64,000 nucleotides of DNA from Serpula lacrymans var. lacrymans S7.9 (taxonomy: Eukaryota; Basidiomycota; Agaricomycetes; Boletales; Serpulaceae), in contig NW_006763301.1 of NCBI RefSeq assembly GCF_000218685.1, forward strand, positions 496,001-560,000, in the 5' to 3' direction. The notes beneath the pieces are model-generated. The model did no database searches. It was not told the origin of the DNA and worked only from the letters and a program-made list of their open reading frames with translations. The first letter of the stretch is position 1. Every line of letters starts with the position of its first letter. The position numbers were made by a program, and so were the translations under genes. Of this stretch, positions 44,610 through 57,791 are shown one piece after another.

Positions 44610-45253
44610 TCAGTCTTCTTCGTCCTCGAGTCGACTTTCCTGGTCCTGCACCTGCTGTTGCGCATTCATGGCGCCCAAAATGTCATCGGATTGACCCTTT
44701 TGAGCAGCAAGACGTTGTCCTAGAGGACCAAAGACTCGAACGAGGTAACGTGGCAAGAATAGAAGAACCACTCACGAATGAGAGTATGTACGGCTTCTTG
44801 CGTCTTTCTTTCGAGTTTGGCTAGTTTCTTATCCATCTCTCGTTTCAAATCCCAATTTGGTCGTTTGGGAGCAATATTGAAAACATCCTATTGGGTACAG
44901 AAAATAAGTCGGTGCGTGACTTGAGATAGTTCTCAAAGCACTCACCAGCTCCTGTTCTCTGCGCTGTTCGTCCTCGGCAATTATCATCTGAGCCATGCCC
45001 TCGACATTCTTTTCCACAGTATCCTCCAGAAGTGGGTCATTGCGAGTATGTTTTCGCAGTGTACGAGATTCGGGATCGAAGTTGCGATTGCGAATTACAG
45101 AAAGCGACTCCCTAGAGGTTGTAGTTAGACATACAGGATAGTTTGAAAGAGAACAGCAACATACCCATTTTCGTCGACAGCCTCACCTGCTTTTCGCTTT
45201 CTGAGAGCGATAAGACGTGCCTTTCTAGCCTCTGATGCCTCTTGGAGAGACAT
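44610..45253 (-). CDS. cwf18: cwf18/CCDC12-like spliceosome component
   Basis: This encodes a small nuclear pre-mRNA splicing factor of the Cdc5/NineTeen-complex-associated cwf18/CCDC12 family. Four exons are read on the minus strand: SLQEASEARKARLIALRKRK; then SRTLRKHTRNDPLLEDTVE with MAQMIIAEDEQRREQEL; then the family hallmark APKRPNWDLKREMDKKLAKL; and a final LAAQKG-type tail ending in acidic residues. Introns are at about 45115-45167, 44888-44945 and 44719-44774. An upstream ATG at 45471 opens a longer antisense frame, but the family match begins at 45253. Confidence 0.88.
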
Positions 45254-45399
45254 GGGTTTGGCAAGTCCCAATTTGAAAGGCGCTCAACCCGTGCAATAGG
45301 CAGGGTGACTAAGCGGCTCCTGCCTTTTTGCGACCTCGATCGTTGAAACATTTCCAGCTGAAAACGAAAACCTGGTTTTGCATCCATCGCCTCTAAGGG
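45254..45399. promoter_or_regulatory. Bidirectional promoter cwf18 / GUF1
   Basis: The two start codons are only 146 bases apart and point away from each other, so the core promoters must overlap. No TATA box is evident. Confidence 0.6.
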
Positions 45400-48300
45400 A
45401 TGCTCCCTGTCTGGCGCAAAGTATGTCTTAACGTGTTCCGCAGATATTCGCTTTCTTCTTGCTATACACAATGCTTTAGCACTTCCTCACATGTTCATGC
45501 TGGTGCGCGGAAAGTTCTCCGAATGGAGGACTTTCCTTGCGATGTTATACGGTACGTGTCAGGTTAACATGTATTGAAGAGAATGGCTCAACTCTGCATA
45601 TAGAAACTTCTCTATCATCGCTCACATAGGTACTAAAAGCTTTTCAAGGGCTGGTTTTGACCGCTCACAACTATCGTTTGCATTTCAGACCACGGAAAAT
45701 CAACCTTGGCTGATCGGTATGTTAGCAAAATCTACTAAAGGAAATATATGCTGATGCGAGTTCTCCTGCTCCCTTGTAGCCTTCTAGAGGTATACAGATA
45801 TCAACGTCCTAAAGAGTTACTGTATAGTACTGACATAGCTATACAGCTTACAGGGACCATTCAGAAGAAGACATCGGGAAATAACCAACAAGTTTTAGAT
45901 AAACTGAAGGTAGAGCGTGAACGTGGAATTACTGGTTTGGAATATTCATTTGTTGGGTTATATTTTTGGCTTATGAAATGCGCAACGCAAACAGTCAAAG
46001 CACAGACAGCCAGGTAATGACATGTCATGCTTAATGACTCTCCTACGTGTGTTGAACGCGATCTTTTCTCCAGCATGGTTCATACAGTGGATGGGAAGTC
46101 TCATCTATTGAACCTAATCGACACACCTGTGAGTCCAAAACGGTTTAATGCTATTTTTCTTGTCCACCTGAATTGATCTCAACACCGAACCGAAAGGGCC
46201 ACGTCGATTTCGCGTGGGAGGTATCGCGTTCATTAGCTGCTTGTCAAGGTGCACTATTGCTAGTCGATGCTACCCAGGGCGTCCAAGCGCAGTCCATCTC
46301 TGTCTTTCACGTCGCGAAAGAAAGAGGTTTGGAAATTATTCCAGTGCTTAACAAGGTCCCAAAATTCAAGAAATCAATGATTCGTATCCCAAGTTAATTG
46401 TTTAACTAGATAGACTTACCTGCATCGCAGCCAGAAAGGATAGCCGCACAAATGCAGTCGACTTTTGGTATCGACCCATCGAATATCCTTCAAATATCTG
46501 CCAAGACAGGGAAGGGTGTTGAGGCCGTACTACAAGCGATAATCGAAAGGATACCACCTCCTAAGGGGGTCACGGATAAGCCGCTCAAGGCTTTTCTTTT
46601 TGATTCCCTGTCAGAGATATCCTCAGACTCCACGATAAATTTTTCTGACAACTGACTTTCAGATACGACCGTTACCGGGGTGTGATCTCGCTCATAAATG
46701 TCCAGGACGGTATTCTGCGCAAAGGTGGGTTGCCTAGCAGTCGTAATCTAACTGCAATTCTCCTGACCCTGTAATCTAGGCGATAAAATAACATCCTGTC
46801 ATACCCGCAAGAGATACGAAGTTACTGAAGTTGGTATAATGCACCCTGAAGAAGTTCATACAGGGACCCTGCAGCCTGGTCAAGTGGGCTTCATAGCCTG
46901 TAACATGAAAGAATCGTCTGAAGGTAAGATCCCCAGGATGAGTAGTTTGTATTTTCTCATCCTCGTTTCAGCCCATATCGGAGATACCCTGCATCGTACT
47001 GGGGAGCCTGTAGATTCTATGCCTGGTTTCCAGCCAACGAAAGCAATGGTAACTGTCAATGCCCTAACTCTCGAATTATTACTTATTTGTGAACTATACA
47101 AACAGGTATATGCAGGGATATTTCCTGTAGACAGTAATGACTTCATCAAACTAGAGGAATCGATTAAAAGGGTAAATCCATTTTATCGGTACTCCTCTTG
47201 TTATTGACAATAATCCTAGCTTACTTTAACCGACCGAAGTGTTACAATACAGCGCGAGTCGTCTACAGCACTAGGCCAAGGGTGTCGATTAGGGTTTCTA
47301 GGAACATTACACATGGATGTTTTTCGTCAGCGCCTTGAAGATGAATATGACGCCAACATCATAATCACTGCGCCAACGGTACCGTACAAAGGTAAACATA
47401 GGTTGTTATGACTGAGTCGTTAAAGGCTGATCTATATCATAGTGATATACAGGGATAGAACTGTCATGATCAGTAATCCCACAGAATTCCCTGATGTTAC
47501 AGATCCTGCTTCCAAGGTTAAAGAAGTTCAGGAACCCATCGTCAAGGCTTCTATAATTGTACCGGAAGGCTAGTGATTCATACTTTTGCAATGCTTCCTC
47601 TTTATCTTATAGCATACATATCCAACAGAGCATTTAGGAGAAATGATGGACTTGTGTTTCTCTCATCGAGCAGAGGATTTAGACCACCGATACCTTGATT
47701 CGGGAACTGCATTATCGTCCCGTGCTATATTAACGTGTACTCTTCCACTGAGTGAAATAGTCACCGACTTTTTCGATCAGCTCAAGGGCAGAAGTTCGGG
47801 CTTCGCGAGTTTCGAGTGAGTGCTTCGTCGGTTGCGGTGGTATGAATCTAATATTTATTTAGTTATGAGGATGCTGGATATAGAGCTAGCAATTTAGCGA
47901 AGGTGTTTATTTGGCATGTTGTTTCCAGTTAAATCTAAGCTAACATCTCCCAGATGGTATTTTTGCTTAATGGAAAGCCTGTGGATGCACTTGCCTTGAT
48001 CGTTCATCGTTCGGCACAACAGAACATTGGTAGAATATGGGTAAAGAAGCTACGTAAGTGGCTATTGAGCATTCCAGACTTATGAGCCAGGGGGATGTTC
48101 ATCTTCTCCCTCGTTTTCTAGATAAGGTCATCCCTCGACAGCTCTTCGAAGTGCCAATTCAAGCCGCGGTTGGTAAGAAGATCATCGCACGAGAGAATTT
48201 ATCTGCGTTGCGTGCTGATGTCACAGCGGGGCTCTATGGTGGTAAGCTATCCCAGAATATGATTGAAAAAGCCTTGTCACGATCGTAATTTACAGGTCAC

Positions 48301-48423
48301 TACGAACGCAAAATGAAACATTTAGAGAACCAAAAGGAGGGTAAACGTCGCATGAAGAAGTTTGGCACAGTAGAGCTTCCACAAGAGGCCTTCTTTGACA
48401 TTCTAGGCTCGAAGGGACGTTAA
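45400..48423 (+). CDS. GUF1: Mitochondrial translation factor GUF1 (EF4/LepA)
   Basis: GUF1 is a mitochondrial GTPase that back-translocates or rescues stalled ribosomes. I chose the ATG at 45400 because it opens a 45-residue Arg/Ser-rich presequence ([15 protein letters not shown], then CFSTSS) in frame with the GTPase. The first G-domain motifs follow across introns: RNFSIIAHI, then [10 protein letters not shown]; next [24 protein letters not shown], and the NK-motif PVLNKIDLPAS. Domain II ([19 protein letters not shown]) and the LepA-specific C-terminus ([40 protein letters not shown]) complete it. About fifteen small introns are present. Internal stops in any single frame are explained by introns. 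Confidence 0.92.
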
Positions 48424-48815
48424 TACCATATGCAATAATAATATAATTCTTGCAGTAAGGACACACCTCTGGACATCCGAGACCTGAAGTGGCAGCCAGC
48501 AGATCTAACAGGAGGGAAACTGTAGATTATACTAGTTGGTACTGTACATGCAAACAGGATATACTTTCTCGCATTTCCACAACAATCGGATCCACGATCG
48601 ACTTCACTATTGACTGGTAGATGATAATATTTTCCCAGCATCTAGTTTACAATATCATTGTAGAATCGCATAAAAATAATTCGCAGACTAATGCTATCGT
48701 ACAATAACCGAACAACAGCCACTGGTTTCTAATGCGTCGCATTTGGTATAGTACCAGCGTTCCAGCGGTAGTAGGATGCCAAGACTTGACAGGTGAAGGA
48801 CTGTATTAGCCTATG
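48424..48815. other. Intergenic stretch between convergent genes
   Basis: This is 392 bases between the stops of GUF1 (+) and eIF2B-beta (-). I see no coding signal. Confidence 0.5.
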
Positions 48816-50218
48816 TTATAGCTCATGGTCCTCATCATCATATGCTTCCTTCATGAGTCGGTAGACGGACGATGGTGGGTGATCGCCACTGCACACAAGC
48901 ATAAGGATCGGAGATGAACTAAGTAATGAACAGACTCACTCGTTCGTTATGAAGGCATCAACAAATTCTGGGCGGACATAGTCGTAATATGGGTTCACCA
49001 CATCCACCTTATCGACTAGATCACCTTCTTCAAAGCCAAGCACACTACTTGGATCTGCAAAATCCAACGCTCCATACTCGTGGTATAGGTTCCATTGTGG
49101 TGTCAGTTTAAATTGGCCAGTACACACTACGACAGGTGTGCTGTGTGCACGTGCGGCCGATGCGGCCAGTAGTGAGCCCGTGATCGCAAACATGCCTCCA
49201 TTGGCAAGAATCGCATGAGCTCCGAGTATTACTTTATTAACCCGGGACATAAGGGCATAAATCGATGAATCGGGAACGAGGACCGTTGAAATGCCAGCTG
49301 ATGAAAGCGATTGAGCCATGTCGTGCCCGGTGTATCTAATAAGAAACAAGTCGTAAAGATATATTAAAGACTGAGTGATACTGATGAACTAACGATGGTG
49401 CAGTTTCTGCAACGATGACAGTGAATTTTCGGTAATGTGCGGCAGACTTCAAAAAAGCTTCAACTGTTGCTGATTTTCCGATCGTCAAAATGATCTCACT
49501 TGGTAGAATTAGCTTTCACCAACGAAAAATAGACAATGCTGAGACTTACTCAGAATGTATGTGATCTTTCGCATTTTTGGATACGTTGTCATACACAGTC
49601 TCTAGCTCATCAAGGACATCTTGTATAGCTTCCATGAGCACAGGCTTCAAACCTCGTGCGAAGGAATCTGGATCATCTGGATCGTTTTCTTTGAGAGTAC
49701 CCTTGGCGTCTGCCGAGGTTTTAAGTAGGGCATTTTGCTTCCGTGGTTGACCTTGAAGGACAAATCTTGATATTGAAAGGGTATTTTTCGAAGAGGAGGC
49801 TAGGACAGTTCCTTGCGTGGCCGTATGATATTCTTCTCTAATATGATGTAGAACTTTTCGTACAGTGTTCCCTACAGTGTGCTCTGTAATATTTGACAAT
49901 ATGAAGAGATTAGATCCGATGTATGATACACGGGGAAACGATCTGCACCTTTAGGTTGTGCGTCCACGAGCTTTCGCCCTACAGAGCGGATGACCTCCAC
50001 CAGCTGATCGATGTTAGAGAAACGAGCTTTGGATACGACTTGACGGAGAACGAGGACTGTTTCAAGTGCTGTTTCTCTAGATCCCACCACTTGCCTGTCA
50101 AATCCAGTTAATGATCGGAGTACATTTATGGGCCGTGTGGAACTGACCGTCTACGAAGCTTTGAAGCAAGATTTTCGACCACTCGTTGGTTTGCGACACT
50201 ATGTCCCTCTGTACCCAT
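48816..50218 (-). CDS. GCD7: Translation initiation factor eIF2B subunit beta
   Basis: This is a regulatory subunit of the eIF2B guanine-nucleotide exchange factor, which recycles eIF2-GDP and senses eIF2-alpha phosphorylation. The minus-strand exons read [99 protein letters not shown] and [18 protein letters not shown]. The end is [20 protein letters not shown]. The order and length fit the eIF2B alpha/beta/delta family, and this subunit is beta by its C-terminus. About six introns are present. Confidence 0.92.
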
Positions 50219-50491
50219 GTTGATATGATGAAAGTTTGTACTGCGGATTGAAACTGAGATTTTCAGAAAGTACTGAACGTTTACTGGCTGGATGGCGGCT
50301 GAAACAAACCGAGTCAAAGGCCAGTCCTGCCTTTTTTGGTAATCAGGGTTTTACTGCAACTGCAACTTTCATCAGGGTTTCACATGTTCGCACTGGATAA
50401 CAGTTTCACTTGGCAGAAGCCGGTAGAACCAAATTGACATAATTTACAGCTATACAAGATTCCAATTACAACACCCTGTCTATTCCAGAAT

Positions 50492-53053
50492 CTATACGTG
50501 CCAGTCCAGTTTATCCGCCCATTTTCCAGGAAGAAGCTGGGATATCTGCTCCACATCCTTGTCTCCTCTACCTGATAAACACTGATAGGACACATTAGCA
50601 CATATGAACAACGCAAGAGGCAGTGATACTCACGATGACAAGATCGATCTCCTTCGGCAATGTCTTCGCCACACGAACACCTTCCCAGACAGCATGCGAT
50701 GACTCTAAGGCCGGAATAATCCCTTCGAGCTGTGTGATCATACGGAAACCTCTCAGAGCCTCCTCGTCGGTAGCAGCAACGTACTCGGCTCTGCCTGAGT
50801 CTTTGAGCCACGCGTGCTCAGGGCCTACTCCGGGGTAGTCGAGACCGGCACTGATAGAGTGAGTCTCTATGATTTGGCCTGCGGTGGATTGAAGGATGTA
50901 CGTTCGCACCCCGTGCAAGACTCCTGGTTGGCCTTTTGCCAAGGTAGCACTGTGACGCTCCCCATCAAGGCCTAAAATAATGGATGAATAACTAAGTGGT
51001 CAATCAAGCATTTCACATATAACGAACCTTCTCCGCCTGCTTCCACTCCAATCAAACGAACGTTTTTGTCTGGAATGAAATCATAGAAGGTACCGATGGC
51101 ATTGCTACCACCACCGACACACGCCACGACAACATCAGGTAGTTTCCCTTTGATCTCATGCAGCTGGGACTTGATTTCTTGACCGATTACTTTTTGGAAG
51201 TCTCGAACAATGGTTGGGAAGGGATGTGGCCCAATGCAGGAACCGACCAAATAATGAGTGGTTGACAGGTTGGTTACCCAATCACGCATCGCTTCGTTAA
51301 CAGCATCTTTCAAAGTACGTGAACCCGACTCCACTGGGATAACCTTATCTCGTGTCAGTTGAGAAGTGGATGATGGAACGAGGATAGACAATGCTCACCG
51401 TTGCGCCCAACATGCGCATTCGGAAAACGTTCAGAGCTTGACGTTCGACGTCGACTGCACCCATATATACGATACACTCCATGCCAAATTTCGCGCATAC
51501 CGTGGCAGTCGCGACACCATGCTGGCCTGCACCTGTCTCTGCTATGATGCGCTTCTTTCCCAATCGGCGTGCCAGTAAAATCTGGCCAATTGCATTGTTG
51601 ATTTTATGCGATCCAGTATGATTCCTAGAGACACTGTCAACATGTATAGAGGACGACCCAAAGAAACAACTCACAAATCCTCTCGCTTGAGCCAAATCTG
51701 CGCACCGCCTGCATGTTTTGTCAAACTTTCAGCAAAGTACAGCTTTGATGGTCGGTTCATGTATCCATAATGACCCTGGAACTCTTTCCAGAACTCTGGA
51801 TCGTTGACCGCAGAGTTGTGAGCCTCCTCAAGCTCTATAAGGCAATCGAAGAGAGCCTCCGGAACGTACTGCCCACCAAATTGGCCAAATCGATGTGGTA
51901 ATACAGATAAAGTCACGGGCTTCGACGGTTTCGCACCAGCACTTGGAGTGGATGGCTTGGACGTAGGGGTGGACCGTGCTCTAACGGGTTGTCCCTTCAA
52001 GCTGATCTCGCGACAGTACTGCTCAACTCGCTGAGGGACTTGATCTTTAGGTGCTTCTTTCATGATAGTGACCAGGCGACTGCCGATGACAACACCGTCT
52101 GCACCTGCGTCTGCGACGGCGTCGAAATGTTCACGGGTTGCTACTCCAAAACCAACAGCCAGAGGAACCTTTGCATATTCTCGCACGCGAGCAATAATGT
52201 CTGGGAGCTCGGTATTCATAGAACCACCTACAGACGATCCGGTAGTCCCCATCTGCAGAGTGGTGTAAGTTGATCGTAAGTCTTAAGAATATTAAGGACA
52301 TACCTTAGATACGACGTAGATAAAGGAATCTGCAATGGACGAAAGGAACTCGATTCGGTGTAGTGTAGTAGATGGTGCGATCAGTGGTACATATGATAAG
52401 CTGCAAATTGTTTAGTAAAATAGCCTAAGTAGCTCGGTAAATGTGACTGACTCTGCCTTGGTACATTTCTCTCGGAAACCAATGGCCTCTTCGGGTGGCA
52501 GATCGACCATAATAAAGCCGTTAGCACCAGCTTCGCGTGCATCATGAATGGCCTTTTCTTCTCCATACGCTAACATTGGGTTGTAGTAGCCTACATTCGA
52601 GAGAATATTAGGTGATGGTGAATCAAGGAGAGGAAGTACGGCTTACCCATGAGAAGCAGAGGAGTTTTGAGCCCACGAACGCGGGCTTCTCTGACTTGGC
52701 CGAGGACTGTAGCATATTCTATATCGTTTTGAATCGCAACCTGGTATGATGTTACTTATAGATTCGATGCACGGGATGTATGGGAACGGACCGTATTAGT
52801 TTCTTGAATCGCAGGCCCATCCGCGATGGGATCTGAAAAGGGTACACCAAGCTCGATGATGTCTGCACCTCCTTCCTGCATTGCGAGCAAGATGGGTACG
52901 GTATCATTTTTCTTTGGATATCCTGCAGTGACAAAGGTCACCAACGCTGGACTACCCTGAAATAAGCCAATAAGTCCAGGCTAGTAAAGTTTAGAGTCAA
53001 AATTAACACACCTCAGCCTTTTTTGCTTCGAATACTGCTTTAATGGCATCCAT
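50492..53053 (-). CDS. TRP5: Bifunctional tryptophan synthase (alpha-beta fusion)
   Basis: This enzyme performs the last two steps of tryptophan synthesis: cleavage of indole-3-glycerol phosphate (alpha) and condensation of indole with serine (beta, PLP-dependent). As in other fungi, both are on one chain. The alpha half has [20 protein letters not shown] (active-site Glu and Asp), [12 protein letters not shown] and [21 protein letters not shown] Ser/Pro-rich linker (about 51930-52000) joins the beta half: [40 protein letters not shown] (PLP Lys), [34 protein letters not shown] and a closing LSGRGDKDV. The alpha half is split by several introns; the beta half by about five. Confidence 0.95.
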
Positions 53054-53318
53054 GTTGACGTATGGAGAAAATGGGAGTTGTTTATGAGTCACTTGCTGGT
53101 AAAGTTGACTCTTATACTATCTAACCGAGATGTGGCTGAACAGATCGGAAATTTCTGTGTTCGGATTTGTTGTAGCGCGGCCGAATGGTTAGAACGCCTC
53201 AACGCCTCATCAGCTCTGCCTCCTTGTACATACATTGACCCGCATCCATCAGATACTCAGGATACTAGTTGGCGCATCTCTCAGAATCAGCATCAAGGGC
53301 TGATACAAAACAACGACA
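53054..53318. promoter_or_regulatory. Divergent promoter region (tryptophan synthase / asparaginase)
   Basis: This is 265 bases between divergent start codons of two amino-acid metabolism genes. I see no clear Gcn4-type TGACTCA site on either strand, only TGAGTCA-like partial strings near 53085 (TGAGTCAC). Confidence 0.4.
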
Positions 53319-55802
53319 ATGGAACTTTCACAGCCGTCAGATGAGTCCAGGGTGCTGGTCATATACACCGGTGGAACCATCGGGATGCTTGTCGGCCAAC
53401 AAGGCTATGTCCCAGTGCCATATTTCTTGACAGAAACGCTCCGGAGCCAGAAACGTTTTCATGATCCGTTTCAAGACTCGTTATTCTCCAATGCGGCGTC
53501 TGTAGAAGGATACAGAGAATGGAGCAGCAGTGGCAGATCAAGCCCGACTTCCCTCGGAGGTCTTTCTTCACCAGCCCTTTCACATCAACCTACACTGCTC
53601 GTCCGGTCATCACGTCCCATTGGAGTCACGACAACACTGGCGCCCACCGCCAAACCTGCGCTAATTGAGCAGCCCATCTGCAAGAAGGTATCTGATGGAT
53701 TATATGAAGCACACCTGCGCAGCCTAGTGACACCAAGGAGCTCAGTTCCTGGTGGGACCGGTAGCAAACGCATTCGATACGCTATACTAGAGGTACGAGT
53801 ATGTTGTTGCCCTTTTCAGCATATCCCTAGACTTGGTTGCTAGTGGAATCCATTACTGGATAGCAGTAATATTGAAATAGACGGTGCTTAAGCCTCACCT
53901 CGCTTAGTTTTCTCCAGCTCATTATTCATGCATAGAATAGATTGGATTCGGATAGCCACTGAAATAGAATTAAACTATGCATCTTTTGACGCATTCGTTG
54001 TCCTCCATGGCACAGACACTATGTCTTATACCTCAAGTGCCTTGAGCTTCTTACTGGAAGATTTGGGGAAAACAGTTGTGGGTAGTCCGTCTCTTCACTT
54101 TTTGTTCACAACTTACACCTACAAAGATCGTGTCAGGCGCTCAAATCCCTTTATCTCAATTACGGAACGATGCTGTAGATAATCTTATGGGTGCTTTGTC
54201 GATTGCTGGTCATTATATTATACCAGGTATGTCTATAAATCTTTGGTAAATCACAATGAGCTGAATCAGTGACTGTAGAATGCAGCTTGTTTTTCAATCA
54301 CACGTTATTTCGCGGTAATAGGGTTTCCAAGGCGTCGTCCTACGACCTGAATGCTTTCAATAGCCCTAATTTTCCACCTCTCGTCAATGGTACGAGCTCT
54401 GTATTAATTTATCATGTTCTCAAGCTTATAATCTTTACAGTTGGAATTGACATTGTAGTCAACTGGAACGATGTTATTCGACAAACTAGCTTGAGACGCT
54501 TTAGGGCTTACAAGCGTGAGCTAGATACATTGTAATATGAGCAGATACTTACACCTTACTCCTGATTGTAGAAATGAGCCCTCATGTCGGTGGGTGATCG
54601 TCTTGTTCTTTCTCCCTTGATATACCTTTCGATGTGTTCTACAGCTACTCTCCGTCTTTTCCCTGGTATAACGGCTGCAACTGTCCGAGCTTTTCTTATG
54701 CCTCCTATCCGTGGAGTCGTTCTAGAAACCTATGGCGCTGGAAATGCGCCTCAGCGTGCTGATCTGATGGAATCTCTCAAGGAAGCTTGCAATCGTGGAG
54801 TAGTCATAGTTGCCATCTCGCAATGCGCAAAGGGATCCGTATCTGATGCATATGAAACGGGTAGGACATTACTTCAAACTGGTGTCGTTGCAGGTGGTGA
54901 TATGACGCCTGAGGTAAGCCAGATTCTGCAAGTTCGCGTTTCTACATCTCACGATAACATGATACTAGTGCGCACTTACTAAACTCAGCTATCTTCTATC
55001 AAAACAGGATTTGTCTGTTCCAGAAGTTCGGGACCTAATTGGGACACCACTTCGTGGTGAACTAACGCGTCCATCCGTTTCAGCACCTACACACCCTACA
55101 ATGGATCAAAATCTGGAGAATATCCAGGGATTGTTGTCCCAATTTGTGCGGCTTTCTAATGCGAGTCGCCGAACTCCGAAAATTGTCGTTTCACCCAATC
55201 CGCTCGATGAAAGTGCACAAGCTGCAGCCGCGCCATGGTCGTGGACAGCTGCTGAGGCCGGCTCAACCGAAGCAGCATTACTTCCATTCTTGATTCACAT
55301 GGCATCAGCAAAAAATGACGTTGAGAGCTTGACATATTGCCTGACATCATTCAATGGTAAAGATCAGGACGGTCAGAACGTTGGGACTATTGCTGGAGGT
55401 ATCGTCAATTGTTTGGAACCTGGGTCTGGAAGGTCTCCATTACATGTAGCCTCTTTGAATGGGAGTATCAACTGTGTTACCTTGCTACTTGCATCCGGTG
55501 CCTTAGTACACCTGCGAGATACTCTTGGACATACGGCTCTGTATTACGTGAGTTATTTTTACTTATTCTAGAATTTTCGTTCATTGTACGTGCAGGCTGC
55601 TCGTCAAGGTCATGAAGCTGTGGTGGACATTCTGGTCACTGCAGGAGCCAACCTTGGCGGGATTGAAAATGAATCAGGCTTCGCGGCACTTGTATTGAAG
55701 AACGCTATACAGACGGGAGATCGGACAGCGTACAAGATATGGTCAAAGACTGGTATGAAATCACTCCCCGAACAAGATGCTGGCCAAGCACCTCAGACAT
55801 GA
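53319..55802 (+). CDS. L-asparaginase with C-terminal ankyrin repeats
   Basis: This is a cytosolic-type (type I) asparaginase that hydrolyses asparagine to aspartate and ammonia. N-terminal catalytic motif: VLVIYTGGTIGML (nucleophilic Thr). The second motif is AFVVLHGTDTMSYTSSALSF, followed by SLFFNHTLFRGNRVSK, RGVVLETYGAGNAPQ and ECALTKLSYLL (catalytic Lys region). There is no signal peptide. After 55060 a linker leads to ankyrin repeats: GRSPLHVASLNGSINCVTLL, LGHTALYYAARQGHEAVVDI and VTAGANLGGIENESGF. This asparaginase-ankyrin layout is known from animal and fungal type I enzymes. At least eight introns are present; a low-complexity Ser-rich insert (about 53520-53640) interrupts the first domain. 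Confidence 0.9.
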
Positions 55803-55892
55803 ACCCCAAATTACAACAGTTGATAGTTAAGTACACCGTGCGTTTGTAAACCGCAGTAAAACCAATAAGGAAAGAGCAATAGGCAAAAATAA

Positions 55893-57648
55893 TTATGGTG
55901 TTCCCTCTTCCTCGTCGGAACCATTGAAAGCTCGGTCTAATTGGTCGCGCACCGTCTTGAGGAAGAGAGCTAATTGTGATCTAGGAAAAGTAAAAGCATC
56001 ATTTAAGAACTCGAGTTTTTTTACGAATTCCTCTGATTCTTTATCCAACTCCAATGGCGTGTATTTGACGCGCTGTTGTTTGGGCCCTCCTGCCGTCAAA
56101 AATTCACTTGCTTCGTCGACGAGATCATAAAATATACGCAATGTGAAGCTGATGCCTGATGTAAATTTTCGTCAATGAATTCACCGCACTATTCAAATAG
56201 AGCTAACTGACTCTTTTCTCGCCACTCTGGCGTATTTTTGGGGATGTCTTCGGGGGAAACGTAAGTGTAGACGCAAGTGAAAGTCGTATCATCTTCAGAT
56301 GTATAGTATTGGTTGGGCTCGAATTTTAGACTTGGAACGAGCAAGTTGGTTAAATCCTCGTAGAACTTTATCACTTCCACGTGTTTGGGATCATCTGCTC
56401 CCAACGGTCTTCGAGCTGGAACGCGAGAGGCAGAAGGGGGTGGGTTTCGGGACACTTTAGCTAAAAGCTCCTTCGACCTGTCGATTTCTGCCTCGAGTTC
56501 AAGACGGGAGTCTTTTACTAATGAATAGCAAGAGTTATGATCAGCGATAACGACGACGGAAGATACATGATGTACCCGATTTCTCGAGGTCATTTATTTG
56601 ACCTGTTTTCTCGGTTAAGAGGTTGTCCTTCTTTTTGACGACGCTTCGCAACTGTTCCATTTCTTCTTCGAGGGTCCTTTTTTCCTCGTCGGCTGCCTCT
56701 CGTGTAAGGAAATGCAGCGCGGCCGTTTGTGCAGTACGAGCTAACGGTTCGACTCTCGCTAGCTGTGATGTCAATTCTTTGACGAGGCTCTCTTGCGCTA
56801 CAGAAGTGAGATTAACTAAGGGTCAATTGACTTGAATATGGGACCTTGCCTTTTATCCTCGTTTCATATTGTAGTGTGAGATGTTGGACTGCTTGCTCGG
56901 CCTCAGTGTGTCTGATAAGGAAAAGTTCTTCCAATTGTTTGGAGAGTGCATCTTTCTGAGATTCAAGCTAGGCACAGTAATGAGTCAATTTTAGCACATA
57001 AACAAGATTGCAGAAGGGTGGCTCACGTCAGTCGCCTTTTGCTTCCAGCGATCTACTTCGTTCGACAGAGATGCTACTTTATCTCTGGAAGGTCTAAAAG
57101 GAACCTTTGGCTTTGGGCTCTGACCTGCTTCTTCGCGCACTGCTGGCTGAGGCTGATAAGTAACTTCATCTTCGCTCTCAATCTCTTCAGGCATAACAAC
57201 GTCCATCGATGCAGTAGTGCTCGCAGCACCCTTGCGAGACGACTTCGACCCTCCAACGGGAGCTTTGCCTTTCGCAGAACTTCTCTTACTATTCACTGTA
57301 GTAGTTTCGACGACTTTTTGACGTGATTTCCCTTTATTTCCCTTCATGTTCTGCGGTGGATCGATGGCTATTATATCAGGATCTTCTTCTAGCACAGATG
57401 AGCTACCATGAGGCTCTGGTACTAGACCAGGTCTCCGTGTGCCGCTTGGTCGTGGGGAAGTCCTTGTCACGTTCTTTCGAGCCTGAGACCGACCGTTCGA
57501 AGGAGGATGCCTACTAGTAGTACGGGCAGGCGCTTCCTCTTGCAAAACAACATCTGTGGGTAGTGGGCTGAGTAAAGAATGCATTTGCAAGACATTCATT
57601 CACAGATATTGAAAAACATCACATACTCATTTCATCGTCAGAAGACAT
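55893..57648 (-). CDS. CSM1: Csm1/Pcs1-like monopolin kinetochore protein
   Basis: Csm1/Pcs1 is the coiled-coil dimer of the monopolin complex, which clamps microtubule sites at kinetochores and organises rDNA. The start at 57648 (SSDDEM) joins across an intron to PLPTDVVLQEEAPARTTS. The N-terminal half is basic and disordered. The middle is coiled coil (KVASLSNEVDRWKQKAT; LTREAADEEKRTLEEEMEQL; DSRLELEAEIDRSKELLAKV). The C-terminal globular domain reads VEVIKFYEDLTNLLVPSLKF, FTCVYTYVS and FTLRIFYDLVDEASEFL, as in the Csm1 C-terminal fold. It ends in acidic residues. Seven or so short introns are present. The assignment rests mainly on the C-terminal domain. Confidence 0.72.
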
Positions 57649-57791
57649 GATTCTTGGTTCACCAAGGACGTTGAACTTGGAAGTTGTGCAATAATATGTT
57701 CCAGCGCGTGCCCACGTGATGCAGCCCGAGTGGGTGGCGTTGATCTGCGGTTTCGTACTTTCAACCTGAACCGTATTGTTGTCCTTCAGCC

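Noticed and set aside
45112..45471. 119-codon minus-strand ORF starting at 45471
   Set aside because: Its ATG lies upstream of the conserved cwf18 start and inside the GUF1 presequence region; family similarity begins only at 45253 in another frame.
53163..53200. tRNA-like string GCGCGGCCGAATGGTTAGAACGC
   Set aside because: It resembles the 5' half of a Leu or Ser tRNA, but I find no matching T-arm (GGTTCGAAT-type) or acceptor-stem partner downstream.
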